Shown in pieces: positions 47,781-62,300 of a DNA stretch of 64,000 nucleotides. The stretch is taken from assembly GCF_030704535.1 (NCBI RefSeq), contig NC_081822.1:7916501-7980500 (forward strand). The letters are read 5' to 3'. The notes under the pieces were generated by a model, which saw only the letters and a list, made by a program, of their open reading frames with translations, was not told the origin of the DNA and did not search any database. The translations under genes were made by a program, and so were the position numbers. Every line of letters starts with the position of its first letter. Within the stretch, counting starts at the first letter, position 1. Source of the DNA: Vitis vinifera (Eukaryota; Streptophyta; Magnoliopsida; Vitales; Vitaceae).

Positions 47781-49983
47781 TTGGTTTAACAAATAATTTA
47801 CAAGTTGTCGTTTTGTCATAAAATAAGTCTCAATGGTCATACTTATAATATTTCATAGAATATTAAATGTTGGGAACATTATCAGTTCAATCAGTTGATT
47901 GCTTTATTAACAAATTACCAATTACTAGCATTTGTAGGTAATTCATAAGATTCAATTGACCAATCAATTGTATAAATGATTAACTAATTGCTCAATCAAA
48001 TAACTAAGGTAAATTGGGTGACCACTATGGTCCACTAATCATTCACTTTGGTCATTGGCCAACTATCCAAGTAATACAAAAATGAAAATGTTACACAAGT
48101 GAACTTTAATATTTAGAGTCCGTTCAATTTGAATGTTTAAGATTGAAAAATTACTTTTAATGATGAAAATATATGCTAACACATAAGTTTTAATATTTTA
48201 AAGAATTACGATGATCACAAATTATGATAGACTTAGTATATCAACAATATACTTAGTAGATTGGCTATCAATTTGGCAATAAGGTAACAACTTCGTGATT
48301 AGAAAAAATGCAAGATCTCATAAAAATGACATGTGTCATGAGTCTATTTAGAAGCTATTACTATTTGTTGTGTAACAACTCGTGTCATAGACTCTATAAA
48401 TGGTTGAATAGAAAGAAAAAGATAGGATTAGAGTAAGATGTTGGATACCTTTATTTACTAAAAATATTTATCTCACACATTGATTTTTACTTTCTTTTTT
48501 ATTGTGAGGAGAATTTTTGGCTCTTACAAATTGACATCATCTACAAGAACAACAAAAAATGGTCAATCTCTCATCAAAATGTAAAGTAAAAAACCTTAGT
48601 GCAAGATAATATACATTAACATTTGTAACTCCATTTAAATCTCATATCAAGCTCTCACCTCATAATAATATTTACGAGACAAGATTTTTCTAGTTTAAAT
48701 ATTTATTTACTCATAGATTTATTAACTATAGTTATCATTTAAAGTTTTTATACATAGAAACTCATTTGTTATAAAACCACTTATTATTCTTATTATTTTA
48801 TTTTTACAGGCTTACATAATCTCTCTAATATTTGTTGAATATGCTAAAATAAAATTTAAATTGCATGATCATCCATTAAAAATGTAGCTAAAGGTCATAA
48901 AAATTCAATCTAAAAATTGTCTCATAAAAACTCTGGGTAAAAATTGATTGAGAAATAATTGAAAATAAAAAAATATTTATTAAAAAAATAAAAAACAAAT
49001 GAAGAAATGAAATATATTTTAGTATAAACTTCAAAAATAAATTATGTATTTAAATACGAAGATTCAAAGTCAAACAAATTTAAAGGAATAGAATCCAAAT
49101 GATCAACGATGAGTTATTTGCTGCTAAGTGGAGTCGCCCACTAACAAGAAGAAGGAGAGTCCTTTACCATGGTGAGCATCAGCTGCACCACTCATGAGTA
49201 TGACCATTTTGACAAATCAACTATCGACTTCAAGACTTCTAAGGAGAATTTTATGATTCATATAAAATAAATCTTATTTTTCATAAGAATTATTAATAAT
49301 GCATAAATAAATTATTTTAAAAAATTAGCATTCAAACAAAAGGAGTGGTTTTTGATTTAGTATGTTTTTTTTTTAATAAAAAAAGAGTCTAAAATTTTAA
49401 AATTTAAAAACAACAAAGACAATTTAAGGAAAAATCCGGCACATATTTGAATCTAAAAATGAAAAATAGTAAAAATCATAAAATTATATAAATTAATTGC
49501 TAATTAAATACTTGAAGACAATTTGGCAATTTCGTAGTAATTTTTTAATGGACAACAGGTGGGATGGGCCCACCAGAGATGCCATGATCTCATCGGACGG
49601 TTGAGATAGTTGGGAGTCAAAGGCAGTAAGCAGTGAAACGACTGAAACGAAAGAGAGGAAATGATTTCCGATTTCCCCCCAAAGCCCGCCCAATGTGAGA
49701 GAAAAGGCAGAGCCGGGAAATGTTTTTGACTTCCCAAATTTAAAACAAAAACCCAAACAAAAATCAAATTCCAAATTCCAAACTTCAATGCCATGGCAAT
49801 TCTCAGAACCGCGCAACTTATAGCTTTTGAATTTATGGGAAATGGCGCTATTTCTTACTCTCGCTCGCTACAAAATCACTTCCTAATCTCAAACCACTCC
49901 CTCCGTCCTCCCCTCTCTTCTCTTCTCTCTCTGCAATTACACTCCCTTCCCATTTCCGCCTAAATCCTCCAACTACGAGGGCT
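47781..49983. other. AT-rich spacer and cyclin upstream region
   Basis: No gene or clear element to about 49480. From about 49550 the sequence is less AT-rich, and 49870-49983 is a CT-rich probable 5' UTR of the cyclin (CTCCCTCCGTCCTCCCCTCT). Confidence 0.5.
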
Positions 49984-52192
49984 ATGGCGGATCAGGAGAA
50001 CTCCGTGCGGATCACAAGGGCAGCCAAGAAGAGGGCCGCTGCTGCCATGGCCGCGTCAGATTCACTGCAGCTTCCGCCCAACAAGAAGCGTGTGGTCTTG
50101 GGGGAGCTTCCCAATTTATCCAACGTCGCTGCCACTCCGGCTGCTGTGCCCGCTTCTGGAGCCCAGAAGCAGAAGTTTAGGCCCAAGAAGAAGGAGAAGG
50201 TGAAGGCGGCGGTGGTGGCGCCTGATGTTGGTGCCAAGTCGGATGATCCGCAGATGTGTGGGCCTTACGCTACTGACATTTACGAGTATCTTCACAGCAT
50301 GGAGGTAAGGAGGGGTCTCTTGTTTCTTTGATTTGGATAGTTGGAACTTGTGTAGTTATAATATCGGGTCAGGGTGCTTGTTTCTTATTCCATTTCGTCA
50401 GATGGTTTGTTGGGTGAGAAAATTGGAGAAAGGAATTTTCGATTCTGTGTTTGGTGATGTCTTTGTTCCCAAAGACGAAAATTTCACCTAGGTTGAACAT
50501 GGCAATCAATCGTAAAATTCACATCATTTCTTGGTGTCGGGTTTAATTTGATTATGGGCATTGGAAATGGGGTTTTTCTGTTTGAACCAATTGGGGCTGA
50601 TTTTCTTGACGGGGTCTTATTCAGATGGAGCCAAAGAGAAGACCATTGCATGATTACATTGAGAAGGTTCAGAAGGATGTGAGTCACAATATGAGGGGGA
50701 TTTTGGTGGATTGGTTGGTGGAGGTTGCAGAGGAATACAAGCTTGCGTCTGACACTTTGTATCTGACCATTTCTTACATTGATAGATTCTTATCTTCAAA
50801 AGCTCTCAACAGGCAGAGGCTCCAGCTATTGGGTGTTTCTTCAATGCTCATTGCTGCGTAAGCATCCAAGCCCTTGATGTAGTTCCTTCTTTTGTTAAGG
50901 CTGTGTTTGGTTTAGGAAGTTTGGAGAAAGAAAATTAGATTATGAGGATGCGTTTTTTTTTCTAAACTTGTCTTACGGAGAGAAATTTTTTTTAATTATT
51001 TTTTCTTCTATTTTCTTAACTTTTTTCCACCTTTTTCATTGTCAATAGTATTTTTCAATAACCAAACATAGTCTAAAGCCTTTTTAATCTTGTCACTTTG
51101 GTTTGAAAATTATTGCTAATAGTTCTTTATCTCTATGTGATAAGTAGAAAGTATGAAGAGATCAGCCCTCCACACGTGGAAGATTTTTGTTACATAACAG
51201 ACAATACATACACCAAAGAGGAGGTGAGTTTGCATCTATTTTCCTTTTATTTTTGTTTGATTTTCTTTACCAAATCTGCCTCTGGAATTTTATTCATATT
51301 ACCAATTTCATTAAAGCTGTTTTGGTCATGAATATGAAGGTGGTGAAGATGGAGGCTGATATTCTAAAATCTCTTAATTTTGAAATGGGCAATCCCACAA
51401 TAAAGACATTTCTCAGGTAAGATCACAGTCCATACACCATAATCCTAGTCTGTCATAATAATTGAAATGTTTTGCAGTTGTGTAATTGATGTGATGTTTC
51501 ATTGAACTAAGCATTGCTCTTTTCTTCTTTTGGTTTGCAGACGGTTCACCAGGATTGCTCAAGAAAATTACAAAGTAAGACAATCATCTCTCATCCTCTT
51601 TTATGTGCTGGAGATGGGAGCTTGAGTTATTGACTTATTAGTTGCATTTTGTCTATGCAGACTCCCAATTTGCAGTTGGAGTTTCTGGTTTATTACCTTG
51701 CAGAGCTAAGTTTGTTGGATTATGGATGTGTGAAATTCTTACCTTCCATGGTAGCTGCATCAGTTATATTTCTTTCAAGATTCACACTCCGTCCAAAGAC
51801 ACATCCTTGGGTAAGATGCTGACAATGTGTTTTGATAAATTTGATTTCTTGTTTGAAAAAGCGAAGTGAAATATAAATTGTGTATGTCATGCAGTGTTCA
51901 AGTCTGCAACATCATTCTGGATATAAACCATCAGAGCTGAAGGAATGTGTTCTAATTATACATGATTTACAACTGAGTAGAAGAGGAGGTTCTTTGGTGG
52001 CAGTAAGAGAGAAATACAAGCAGCATAAGGTATATATAGTTTTGAATATCTTACTCCTTTTGATACAAATGGAAATAAGGTAGAATGGGTAATCTGATTC
52101 AAGTTAATTTCCTTGAACAGTTCAAATGCGTGGCAACATTGTCTTCCCCCTCAGTGATACCGGTTTCTTATTTTGAAGATATTAAAGAATGA
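49984..52192 (+). CDS. CYCA3: A-type cyclin, subgroup A3
   Basis: Regulatory partner of CDKA; plant A3 cyclins act around G1/S and S phase. Eight exons: 49984-50304, 50625-50857, 51148-51223, 51340-51416, 51541-51574, 51661-51810, 51895-52029, 52121-52192. Phases join to give 365 residues, typical for A3. Near the N-terminus is a destruction box RVVLGELPN (36-44) after a basic stretch (RAAKKRAAA). The cyclin N-box starts near 107 ([20 protein letters not shown]) and holds [18 protein letters not shown], the A-cyclin signature. The C-terminal fold follows ([17 protein letters not shown], then [11 protein letters not shown]). The short N-terminal region separates A3 from the longer A1/A2 types. 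Intron 2 carries a small foldback element. The A3 member number cannot be assigned here. Confidence 0.94.
50900..51072. mobile_element. Small foldback element in cyclin intron 2
   Basis: Left end CTGTGTTTGGTTTA, right end AATAACCAAACATAGTC; about 170 bp, AT-rich inside. Its ends resemble those at 53398-53701 and 18942-19169. Confidence 0.65.
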
Positions 52193-54041
52193 CAATTATG
52201 GTGTGATGCGGTGTTTCAATTGACAATGAATCTGTGGGATATTCACCTTTTGTAAAGCTTGGAATTACAATAGAGGTTCCTGCACCCCTGCACCAGAAGT
52301 CTTAACATTTTAGGTTGATTAGTTGATCTTATTGATGGAAGGGAACCTTGGGTCGGATTGAATTCTTTGCCATGGACAAATGGTTTTTGTGCCAGTTTTT
52401 CTCATCTAATGCTGGGAGACATCTATCTGGAACTTGAATAGGCTGGTGGGCGCTAGCAATCATTGATAGTTATCCCCTTCAAGGATAGAAGTTTTATTAG
52501 ATTTTAAATTCCTATCATAGATGATGTTGACATAAAAAAAAATTGCTTGGTTCTGTTTATAGCTCCAGTTTGTAATGCTGCATGGTGAACTTGTATGCTT
52601 GAATTTTGAAGCCTCCAATTTCAGGATCTTAAAATGATGTACAAGTCAAATATTGATGAATCAATATCTACCTAGAGAAGCATTACTGTCACTCATTCTC
52701 CAATTACCCAGGAGTTTGACTGTTTTAATTCTAGGCATTTCAAACAACTATCTCCATTGGTTGATCTTTGAATGCTGGCTTACATTTTATTTTTATTTTT
52801 TAGTCGATCTTGGAGGCAATGTGGTGATTGTGATACACTGCTGGTGATTGATAAAATCAGAGGATGTTATGTCATTTCTGAAGCATCTTTTATTTTAAAC
52901 CATTCAAGTTGCAAAAAATAATGCATGGCATTATCATTAAAATGGGCCATGGCATGGCATTGTGAATTGTGAAACTGAAAACAGTTGGTAAGTATAAATG
53001 AATATGAATTTTTTGTTTTCTGCAGATTTGAGTTTCATGAGATCTTGTAAAGATCAGGGATGTTGTGATGGAAGGGATTGGGGAAACTCAGACTATTATA
53101 CAAAATGATGGCTGAGAAAATGTAAGTAAATTGGCAATGCCAGAAGAGGAGAAAAAAGGAAGTAGTTGGTCTTTGGCATTAATGATTGAGGTTTGTCTAG
53201 CTTGAAAGTACTTCCATTGAAGTATACCGTGATTTTTCAGTTTGCAAGACAATTCCTCCTGGTTCTTGGAGATAAGGAAAGCAAGAGGTATGAGTCATAT
53301 AACTGGCATTTGGCCTAGTAAACTATAATGGATTCACATCTACATTTTCTGTTATGATTGCTTCATTTATATCCAGAAAACTGGCTAGATTTTAAAGTTA
53401 TGTTTGGTTTTTGGAAAATACTAAGGAAAGAAAAAAAGATGTAAAGAAAAATGATTTTTTTATGTTTGGTTATTCTATGAAAAGTATAAAAGAAAATAAA
53501 ATATAATTAAAATTAATTAAAAACTTATGTATTTTTAAATTATTTAATTTTTATATTGATGAGTTAAAATAAATAAAATGAACTTAAAGTAAAAAAAAAA
53601 AAATTATTGACTTTTAATTTATTTTTTATTTTTCTTCTCTTTTTCTTTTGTATTTTCTTTCCCTTGTATTTTCTTTCAAATTTTATGGAATCAAACATAG
53701 CAATGTTCAGGTCTAGCAAGGATAAGAATCCACTCAAGCAATTCTTGGACTACAATAGTAGGATGATATAGGCATACAATTTTTGAAGCAAACAGCAGCA
53801 AGATTGGAAGGCGTGGTTTTCTGAGATAATGATTCAAAGAAATTGGCCATTATTCAGGCGTTAAGATAGAGTAGAACCCTGCAAAAACTGAAAGCTAGAA
53901 AATTGTTTTCTTTTTCTTACCATTCCTTCTCTTTTTATTGGGGAGAACCTCCACCCGTGGGACGTTGGATCTTGTATGCATGTAGACCTGCATAAGCTTC
54001 TGGTTGCTGATTAACAAAGACACAATGGATATTGAGAAGGA
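52193..54041. other. Spacer between the cyclin and zinc-finger genes
   Basis: The first part is probably the cyclin 3' UTR; the last 100 bp or so are the 3' UTR of the minus-strand zinc-finger gene, so the two genes converge. A foldback element lies at 53398-53701. No other gene was seen. Confidence 0.55.
53398..53701. mobile_element. Foldback element with TTATGTTTGGTTT ends
   Basis: About 300 bp with left end TTATGTTTGGTTTTTGGAAA and right end GGAATCAAACATAG. The interior shares AAATATAATTAAAATTAATT with the element at 18942-19169. Confidence 0.7.
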
Positions 54042-54623
54042 TCAAAGTCGGAGATCCAGGTCGAGTTGAGGGTAGTCTGATGGTTGTTTGCAGTAGGGCG
54101 GTTGAGAGTTCATGCGAAAACTTCCTGGCCATATTAAATTTGTTGCTTCTTCAGGGACCACTGATGTCCAGGGCAAACCAAACCCATTGCTAGCATCACT
54201 GAATCGAGCCATCATAGTTGGAGCTTCTCTAAATGGTTTGTGCACAAGTGAGTGAGGCCGAAATCCCAGTGATCGGACAGATGGATTACATGGGGGCAAA
54301 CCCATGATTCCCATCATCCTCTGAGATTGGTACCTTTTAACTGCTCCTCTCTCCCTTTTGTGTGCATTCTGGTGGCCACCCAGTGCTTGGGAACTAAAGA
54401 ATTTCCTCATGCAGAAGTTGCATGAGAAGACCTTGTTGGAAGCAGATTCTGGTTGAGACTCCTTGTTTCCAGCCATCAGAGCATCATTTCTGCCGACCCC
54501 CAAGGTAAGCCACACTTTTGAATCATCATCCCCAGTGTCCCCATAATCATTGTTATCTGCTTCTGATCTACTCTTCTGATTGTTAGCTGATAGCTCTGCT
54601 ATTTCTTCTCTCGGGAATGTCAT
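54042..54623 (-). CDS. Single-C2H2 zinc-finger protein with EAR repressor motif
   Basis: Probable nuclear transcriptional repressor. One exon, 193 residues, from the ATG at 54623; a longer reading would need a non-ATG start. A single Q-type finger lies at 66-88 ([20 protein letters not shown]; Cys68, Cys71, His84, His88), with the plant-specific QALGGH core. The C-terminus ends in the EAR motif LDLDLRL (187-193). An acidic stretch ([12 protein letters not shown]) and VWLTLGVG precede the finger. This layout is that of the ZFP1/3/4/7-type family, several of whose members act in ABA, hormone or trichome control; the role here is not known. The one-exon structure is usual for the family. Confidence 0.9.
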   Translation of the reverse strand: MTFPREEIAELSANNQKSRSEADNNDYGDTGDDDSKVWLTLGVGRNDALMAGNKESQPESASNKVFSCNFCMRKFFSSQALGGHQNAHKRERGAVKRYQSQRMMGIMGLPPCNPSVRSLGFRPHSLVHKPFREAPTMMARFSDASNGFGLPWTSVVPEEATNLIWPGSFRMNSQPPYCKQPSDYPQLDLDLRL

Positions 54624-56320
54624 TTTCACAATAATCAAAGTACAGGGGGATGGCTAAGAAGAGACTCTGTGAGATGATGGTAGTCACTCATAAAGGGGGC
54701 TGAGCCAATAGACAAGATGAGAGAAGGAATAAAAATGGAGAGGTGATGGATTATCATGTATCATACTTGGAAGTGGAGTGGAAATGGATATTTTTCAATT
54801 TTATCGTGTCCTTGTCCGTGGCCCCAATTAGATGCCTGATATTTCCAGAAATATGCTTATGTCAAGGTTTAGTCTCCACTCTTCACCATTTCTGATTATT
54901 TGTTTCACTTTTTTTCCAACTCCTGTTGTTGTGGGAGTACCTTATGCTCTTGACTTCTACATCCATCGAACTTTTTCCATCACAATCAAATCTGAATCTT
55001 GAAAATTGTAATATCAACTGTCTGCCATGGACTTGTTGCTTTGTTATCAGTCCTGGTTTGAACTTGGGACAAATAAAGATGTGCTGGCTTTGTCTGAATT
55101 CCAGAGTCTACATCCCTCATTCACACATAGGCATCATCTCATGCCCTTCACCTTCCATGAATTAATTCGAGCCTAGAGTCGTGCTTTTTCTGATGCAATA
55201 GCAATTATTTCTAGACAAAGAAGCCCATAGATAGAGCCCTCTGCTTTGGTAGATTGGACAGTAAGCTCAGATTTTGAGCATTTCTAGTTTTCCATATATG
55301 GGTTTTGGGATCCCCAAGTCTGTCTTCAAGTGGAAATGGAACTTTCGTCTTTCCTGGACAAGTGGTGGGCAGAGGCGAGTGTGTATGTTATCGTGTTGTA
55401 AAAATAGAGTGCATTGAAGAACCCAGTTTCCCTCCACTTGTGGTGCTTCCTTGGAGATGATTCGACGTCAATTGTGGAATGATGACTCAGGCGCTTGAAT
55501 CATAGACTTGTCTCATCCATTGCCCACTCCTCAAAAAGAGAAGTTAGTGGCAACAAAGATGGAAATTATTTTGTGTCTTCTTTTATTCTTTATATGGAAT
55601 GTAAAATGTACCGACTTTTTCACTAATGGGATGGTTCTGTAACGCGTTTTTGGCCCCAAACTATCACCTTTCTAAATGAAACAGCAACTATGTACGACAC
55701 TTCCCGTGCTTTTGAGTGCGTACAGAATGGCCAATACTTTCTCCTCATCTCAAGTTCTCAACTACAATTCCAAGTACAAAACTACCAGGTCCAACAGAGG
55801 GATATCCTGATGTTTGAGAAGATCAACCACGCAAAAGCAAAGCCCTACTCAGTTTTGCTGCTTATGCCTTTCAGACCTACACTATCCCATAAGGTAGTTG
55901 ATCAATGCCATGGGTGGAGCACATTTGGATTCGAACTTAATAGAGAGGTAGTGGGCCATGTTACAGTCACCCAATTTGTACAGGAAACAACTTCAATACA
56001 ACAATTTCTAAACCAATACACAAACAGCATTCAATGTTTGAACCTACAGAGGCTCACAGCTGCAACAACAGAAAAAAAATACCCCTGTGAAAATCGAAAT
56101 AGTTCTTCCACCACAGAGTACATGAAATTATTTAAGTACAAATTTTGAAACCCAATACACAAATGAAGTCTCAGAGAAAGGGGTGGCAGTCTTATCACCT
56201 TCACTGTTCGAACTGACACTAATGGTGCCATCATTCCCCCAGTTAATGTTACAATAGAACACAGGTGAAATGGTTCACAGAAAACATTTTTATGAGATAC
56301 AACTGAAAATCTTCCAAGCC
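54624..56320. other. Spacer between the zinc-finger and WD40 genes
   Basis: Holds the zinc-finger promoter and, from about 56150, the probable 3' UTR of the WD40 gene. An unexplained plus-strand open frame of 152 codons at 55690-56148 matches no family I recognise and is treated as chance. Confidence 0.45.
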
Positions 56321-59300
56321 TTACATTTTAAGATCCAAAACACAAACTAATTTGTTGACAAAAGAAACAGCAATTTTGTCACTACTCTTGTTCCAACTGA
56401 TGTCTGTAACTCCACCACCTCCATAGTACGATTTGATAAGCCTTCCCTCTTTCACCGACCAGACATAGAGCCAGTTGTCTAAAGAGCCACTTGCCAAGTA
56501 CTCCCCATTGGGGCTAAATTCAATTGTATATATGATATTCCTATGGTTGCAGCAAAATACCCATGTCAAATATGTAACAACACTGTTTCATTCTGAGGCA
56601 TCAGAAAGATTGAGGTGAGTTCAGGGTCCAAACCTTATTATTGACTAACAAAACCTTAAAGTTAGAAAAGTGATGAATCTTTCCCAGCAGAACCCTCAAG
56701 AGGTGTTCGTATAGCTTACATCTTTTTATAGAAGCATTTTGAAACTTTGGGGTGCGAGTGCTTCTTACAAAATCTACTTTAGCCTTTATACCAGATGCCG
56801 TATTTTTATTTAGAGCAGATGGTTCATCTAGAAGTCTTTTCAACACATACTAAATGAAAAAGATCAACTGATTAGTGACACACAGCACTCATGTCAAGGG
56901 GTCGAAGCTGTGATGTAATAAACCCAGTAGATTTGGCAGGACAAAAAAATAAAAACCAAGTGATCTCTTCCTTGTTCTTAAATGAGGGGTGCAGACACAT
57001 GATATGGTTCACATCAAGGTGTGACCAAATTAAATCGCTCAGGCCCAACTTCAAGCATGTTGGCCATGACTACAGGTATGTTCAGTCAGTACCTTATACT
57101 TGGGACCTTGCATAGTCCCAATAAATTTCATCTGACAAATAGGAGAGGCAGTGGAATGATCAAGTTTGTTACCTGTGGCGAGTCAGGCCATATATAGGGT
57201 TCCCTCGCTCCACATCCCATACATTTATGGTGTTATCAAAAGATGAACTACACAAAACAAGGAATACAGTTAAGCTAGAGCACAGGAAACAGGAATATAT
57301 GAAGTAAACATGATAATAAAATATGCATGAATGTTAAACCTAGCAAACACATATACACATATATGTGCCTACACTACTATATACTTAATGCAGTTGGGGT
57401 TTTGGTGTAATCCTTTCAAACTAAGCTAGATCATCACCTTTTTCAAACAATTCTATCACCAAAATACACAAGACAAATTTGATATGATAAAAGAAACTAG
57501 ACAACCTTAATTACAAACATGTCCTTGTAAAAGGTAAAGAATAATTTTATTCTCTCTAATGGACTCTCTCCCAATGGATTCTCTAACAAGATAAAATTTT
57601 GAGGCATGTTATCGTGTCTGTCTGAGAAATAAATAGACTCCATTTGAAGAAAATACCATTTTCAAAGATAAAGTAATGAGAATTTTTAATTATACCATAA
57701 GTAATAGATGAATATATATGACCTGGAGAAACCATAAGACAACAAGGGTGTCTTGAAAAGCAAGATTTACTCAGCTGATTTGGAATGGTGCAACAGCAAA
57801 CCATGGTTCAACTACAACATCAAGGTTAACTTCATCAATGATGAAATATTCTCACTTGATCTATGACTTAAAATTTGTGAGACAAACATTTCTCCCTTGT
57901 TGGTTACTGACATTAGCTTGTTAGTGACTGTTATAAGTTGCATCAGTACCTGCTTTAACAATGATAAAAATTACTTTGTCAAAGAAGTGGCATATTCACC
58001 TAGCCAGTAGTAGTGTCAGATTCGGGTTATCTGTCGTAGGCCCAGTAGGACTCCATTCAATACAGTATACCTCCTGCAAATAATTAGATATATTCCCAGT
58101 GAAATTCAGAAATTAAAAAAAAAAAAAAACATGAAAAACCAAAAAAGGAGAACTCTAAGTCTAATACCCTCTTGTGACTCCTCAAATCGCGCACAAACGA
58201 ATTGTGATTCATACTCCATATCTGTCACATGCTTCATTTAGTTGTCAGTGCAAATTGTAATAAGTATTTAATGGAAAAAATGCATCAAAATGGAAAGCCT
58301 TTGACATCTATAAACTCCACTGGCATCATCTTAACTATTTGAAATTATGAAATACTTAACCTAATATTAAATATAAGTATTATTAACAACTTGTAAAAGG
58401 AATAAAAGAGAGATGATCAAAATTGAGAAGACATTTCTGCTGAAACCAAACCCCGCTGTTCACCCCCCAAAAAAAAAGAGGACAAAAGAAGAAAGAATCA
58501 AAAGAAAAGAGGAAATGTTATACTGCTTCCAATTTACTTGGAAGATACAAATACATAAAAAGAATGCAAATGTATCAAGAAAAATTACATGGGTTTACAT
58601 GGCCATTTATATAAGGCAAGAATGATATAAGAAAACCATAAACATGATGCAACTAAGAATGCCATTATGCTAATACCATGTTTCAATATTAGCACAGCAA
58701 AAGAGATGAAATAATAGATGTCTTCATGAACAGATCAATATTTAACATCTAGAAGTACATCTTAATGATCTCATAATTCAGAAGTAAATCAAATAGTTAA
58801 AGAAAGAAATAGCCTCAATTACCTAAAGTAGGAGAGGTCATAAAGAAAAGTAATGAAATAGTTAAAAAAATAAATAGCTTCATATCACCTTTATGGAGGT
58901 ATCATCAGAGCACGAAGCCAATAAAGTGCCTGTTGGACTCCACCGGATACCATTAATTTCTGCCTGCAGTAGCATATTTTCAGCAAGCAAATTATCAACT
59001 TCTTCATCAACTTTACATATAGTAGTGTTCCCCAGTGATTATCCCTAGAAAAATCATGCAAAGTTCAAGAAGTGCACTGGTTGATTAAAATATGAATGTT
59101 AATAATCCTTAATGTGACTGCAAAAGGTTCTGTTTCTCTGAAGGAGGTCCCTCATCAACTGAATGGTGTTACCAAAGAAACAGGAAAAAATGCCAAAGTG
59201 TTAGGATAACTCAATTTCTTTTAAGAATGCACCGAAGAAAAAAGAAAAGAGGAAATAGTAGATAAGGAGCATTGTGTTATGATATTTTTGTTCCACCCAG

Positions 59301-62300
59301 AGAGAATAATGCGACAGCACTGTGTTATAATATTCTAAATGTCTGGCATTTCTGAAACAGAAAATAATGCTGAACTAGGTAGGAGCAGTATAGGGAAGGA
59401 AATTCTTATTCGAGAGCAAGTTGTGTGTTGTTGAAGAAAACTAAACCAGGCAAGCATGAGGAACACAAATAACTAAAATAGAAAAAATCATTACATAGTT
59501 AACAAGAAGTTTGCATCAAGCAATGATGTTATGAATAACCAAATAAAGCAGTGACTGAAAACATTAAGGAAATTGTGAGAACAAACCCGATGCCCCAAGA
59601 AAGTTTTATAAGGGCGGTTCAGGCCGACTTCACAAACATGTATCTTCCTGTCAGCAGAGCATGTTGCGAATGAAATATTGTTTCGCCAATCAGCATCAAG
59701 AATTCGAGCTGAATAACAAAATATTAGATGCATGAATAATTGTGACCTAAATGACTGAATGGAAACAAGTATAAAACTACACTACAATGTAATACCAGAA
59801 TGAAAGCTAAATTCTTGTCGTGATCCAACAGTGTTTATGTCCCACACAACGACTTTATCTGAACCACAGCTTAAAAGACTATTACCCATCTGGTTCCATT
59901 GTAGAGAAACAATGTGTCCCATATCTTCCTCAAAAGAAGCCACCAATGCTCCTGCAGATGTGATTAGAAGCCAAGAATGTGAAGTGGTTTCCAGTGTGAT
60001 AGTAGAACTGGATAATTAGGAAAAAAAAGAAGAATCAAGAAGCTAAAATAATGTAGAAAAAGTGGAGGGGAAAAAAGAGATGAAGAAGAAGATTGCAGAA
60101 GTGAAGATAAAAAATGAGGAAAGAAATGTTTGAAAAAATAATCTTCATATTGTTTATCATATAAATATCACAGATGTGATCTAGGACCTAAATAGTATAG
60201 AAAAAAATAGTGGAACAGATAATAAAATTACCTTACCATCCTGCCCAACAGCACAAACTTAGGGAAGAAAAGTTGTTATTTTCAATCTTTTTAGGTGTTC
60301 TGCAGGTCTTTTTGTTTAAATTTTTTTTGAGGGCCTTGTTTATTGCTTTTAGCCTCCACGAGCAGTTTTTCAAATTAGATTTTTTACCACTTTGGGATGG
60401 TTATGCCTGGTTCAGTAGGAAATAAGTCTGAATTAAAAATAACATTGTATTGCAAATTGTTGATAGATTGAATATTACAAGCTCTTTCAGTTTCTCTGAA
60501 ATTCCCATTGGTGAAATGTTTTCTATCAAGGTTGAAGATAGGTTTCTTATCGTTCCTTTCTATTACTATTTCATGATCAATATGTTATTGGTTTTTCTCC
60601 TCTTATTAAGGTTATGAGACATCTGGTCCTCTTTTGACCAGTAATATTCTTAAATTTTTGGTTCAGGTTGTCATGTTGGAAACTGTTAAATTGGGTTGGA
60701 AAGGATATAAAATGACAACTTTATTGTCATAAACTCTATTGAGGTGTATGTAAATTCATTTCATTTTCTTTTGTGGGTTCGGTTTTTTGTCAGGACCTTG
60801 CCATTTCACCAGATTTATAGCTGGACTTATTTCAAAAAATCAAATTCAACATCTAATGTTGGATTTGATTCTTTTTCTCTCCATATAGAGGGCAACCAAC
60901 CTCTTTTTCTTCACTCTTAGCATGTGGCGGCCTTTCAATGCCACTTGTCCATTCATGCTAGTGGATCAAATATGAATTTATCTATGACCATATTTGTAAA
61001 CCAAGTTGCATGAATCTTTTAGAAGATTTGGAAAAACTATTATAACATGTCTTTTTATTTATTTTTTCGCAAAGTTCTAAAAGAACTAACAATGGGGAGA
61101 GGAAGCATTTAGAAATATACAAACAACATTAAGCCTGAAAAAGAAGCAGAGATACTGGCCAGGATCAGTGGAAGAAGTCAACCAAGATAAACATTAGTTG
61201 ATGGAAGTTTATCATTTGATATTTATTATACATATGCGCATACTGCCCTATAACTGAGAACATCTATCTCTAGAGAAATGAGTAGAATGAGGAAATTCAA
61301 TGGTTTGACTAGTTATTGATATAAACCTTTTATGAATGCTCAGAACTCAAACAGAAAAAAGAAATTTATTTATTCCTTTGTTTCTAAAAGCAACTAAAAA
61401 CATGCCAATAGGTACTGACCATTTGGAGTCCATATTCTTGTTTCCCCAGTACAAGAACCCGTTGCCAGCAGAGTCCCATCCCCCTGCACAATGGCCATTA
61501 CAAAATTATGGAGCATTCATGGAAAACTTTGAACTTCCAGACACAACATAATAAAATTAAGCCATAGCAATATATGTCATATGATGAACGAAGAATTCTA
61601 GCCTGAGAGGAGAGCATGTAAAATACCTATCAAGCATTTCAACCATAACTCAGAATGAATTTTCATTCCCCCACCTAGATTATGTATATTAAATTACTAA
61701 AATAGTGGGACCATCTTAAGAGTTTGGTGGAAGTAGATGTGTCTACTCAATGTGGGAATATTTAATTCCATGCCGTTTTTTCTTCAAAAGAGAAAAATGA
61801 TGTTGCATTACATGATAACATGTTCACTAGCACCATTGAAAACAGTCTTTAGCATTACTTATCCCACAGTTTTAGAGGTGTGAAGGCAGAGCATTTTATC
61901 ACCTAGTGAAGCATGGCATAAGACTCAAAACATAAGGCCAAGTATCATAATTTACTATATTAACTAAAAATACTTAAATATATGAAAATGAGAAATAGAA
62001 AAAGAAGATGATATGGGAAATCATTTAGAAACCTACATGCTTAAATTTCAACAAGTGTACTCCCATAACTTTAGCCATTAAATTAACTAAAAAAAACTTA
62101 AATATATGAAAATGATATGCAAAATCATTTCGAATCCTACAGACTTAAATTTCAATAGGTTTTTAACCCAAAGGTCCTGTCCTCTCTCTCTTTATCTCTT
62201 GTGTGACTGCTTCTTCCATTACTTATTGACCAATCTAATCTTTGACATATTATTGACTGGCATGAAGTTGTAGGAATTTCAAGGATTTAAAATGCAATAA

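Noticed and set aside
49504-49816. Two overlapping minus-strand frames upstream of the cyclin
   Set aside because: They lie in the cyclin promoter/5' UTR on the opposite strand and match no family.
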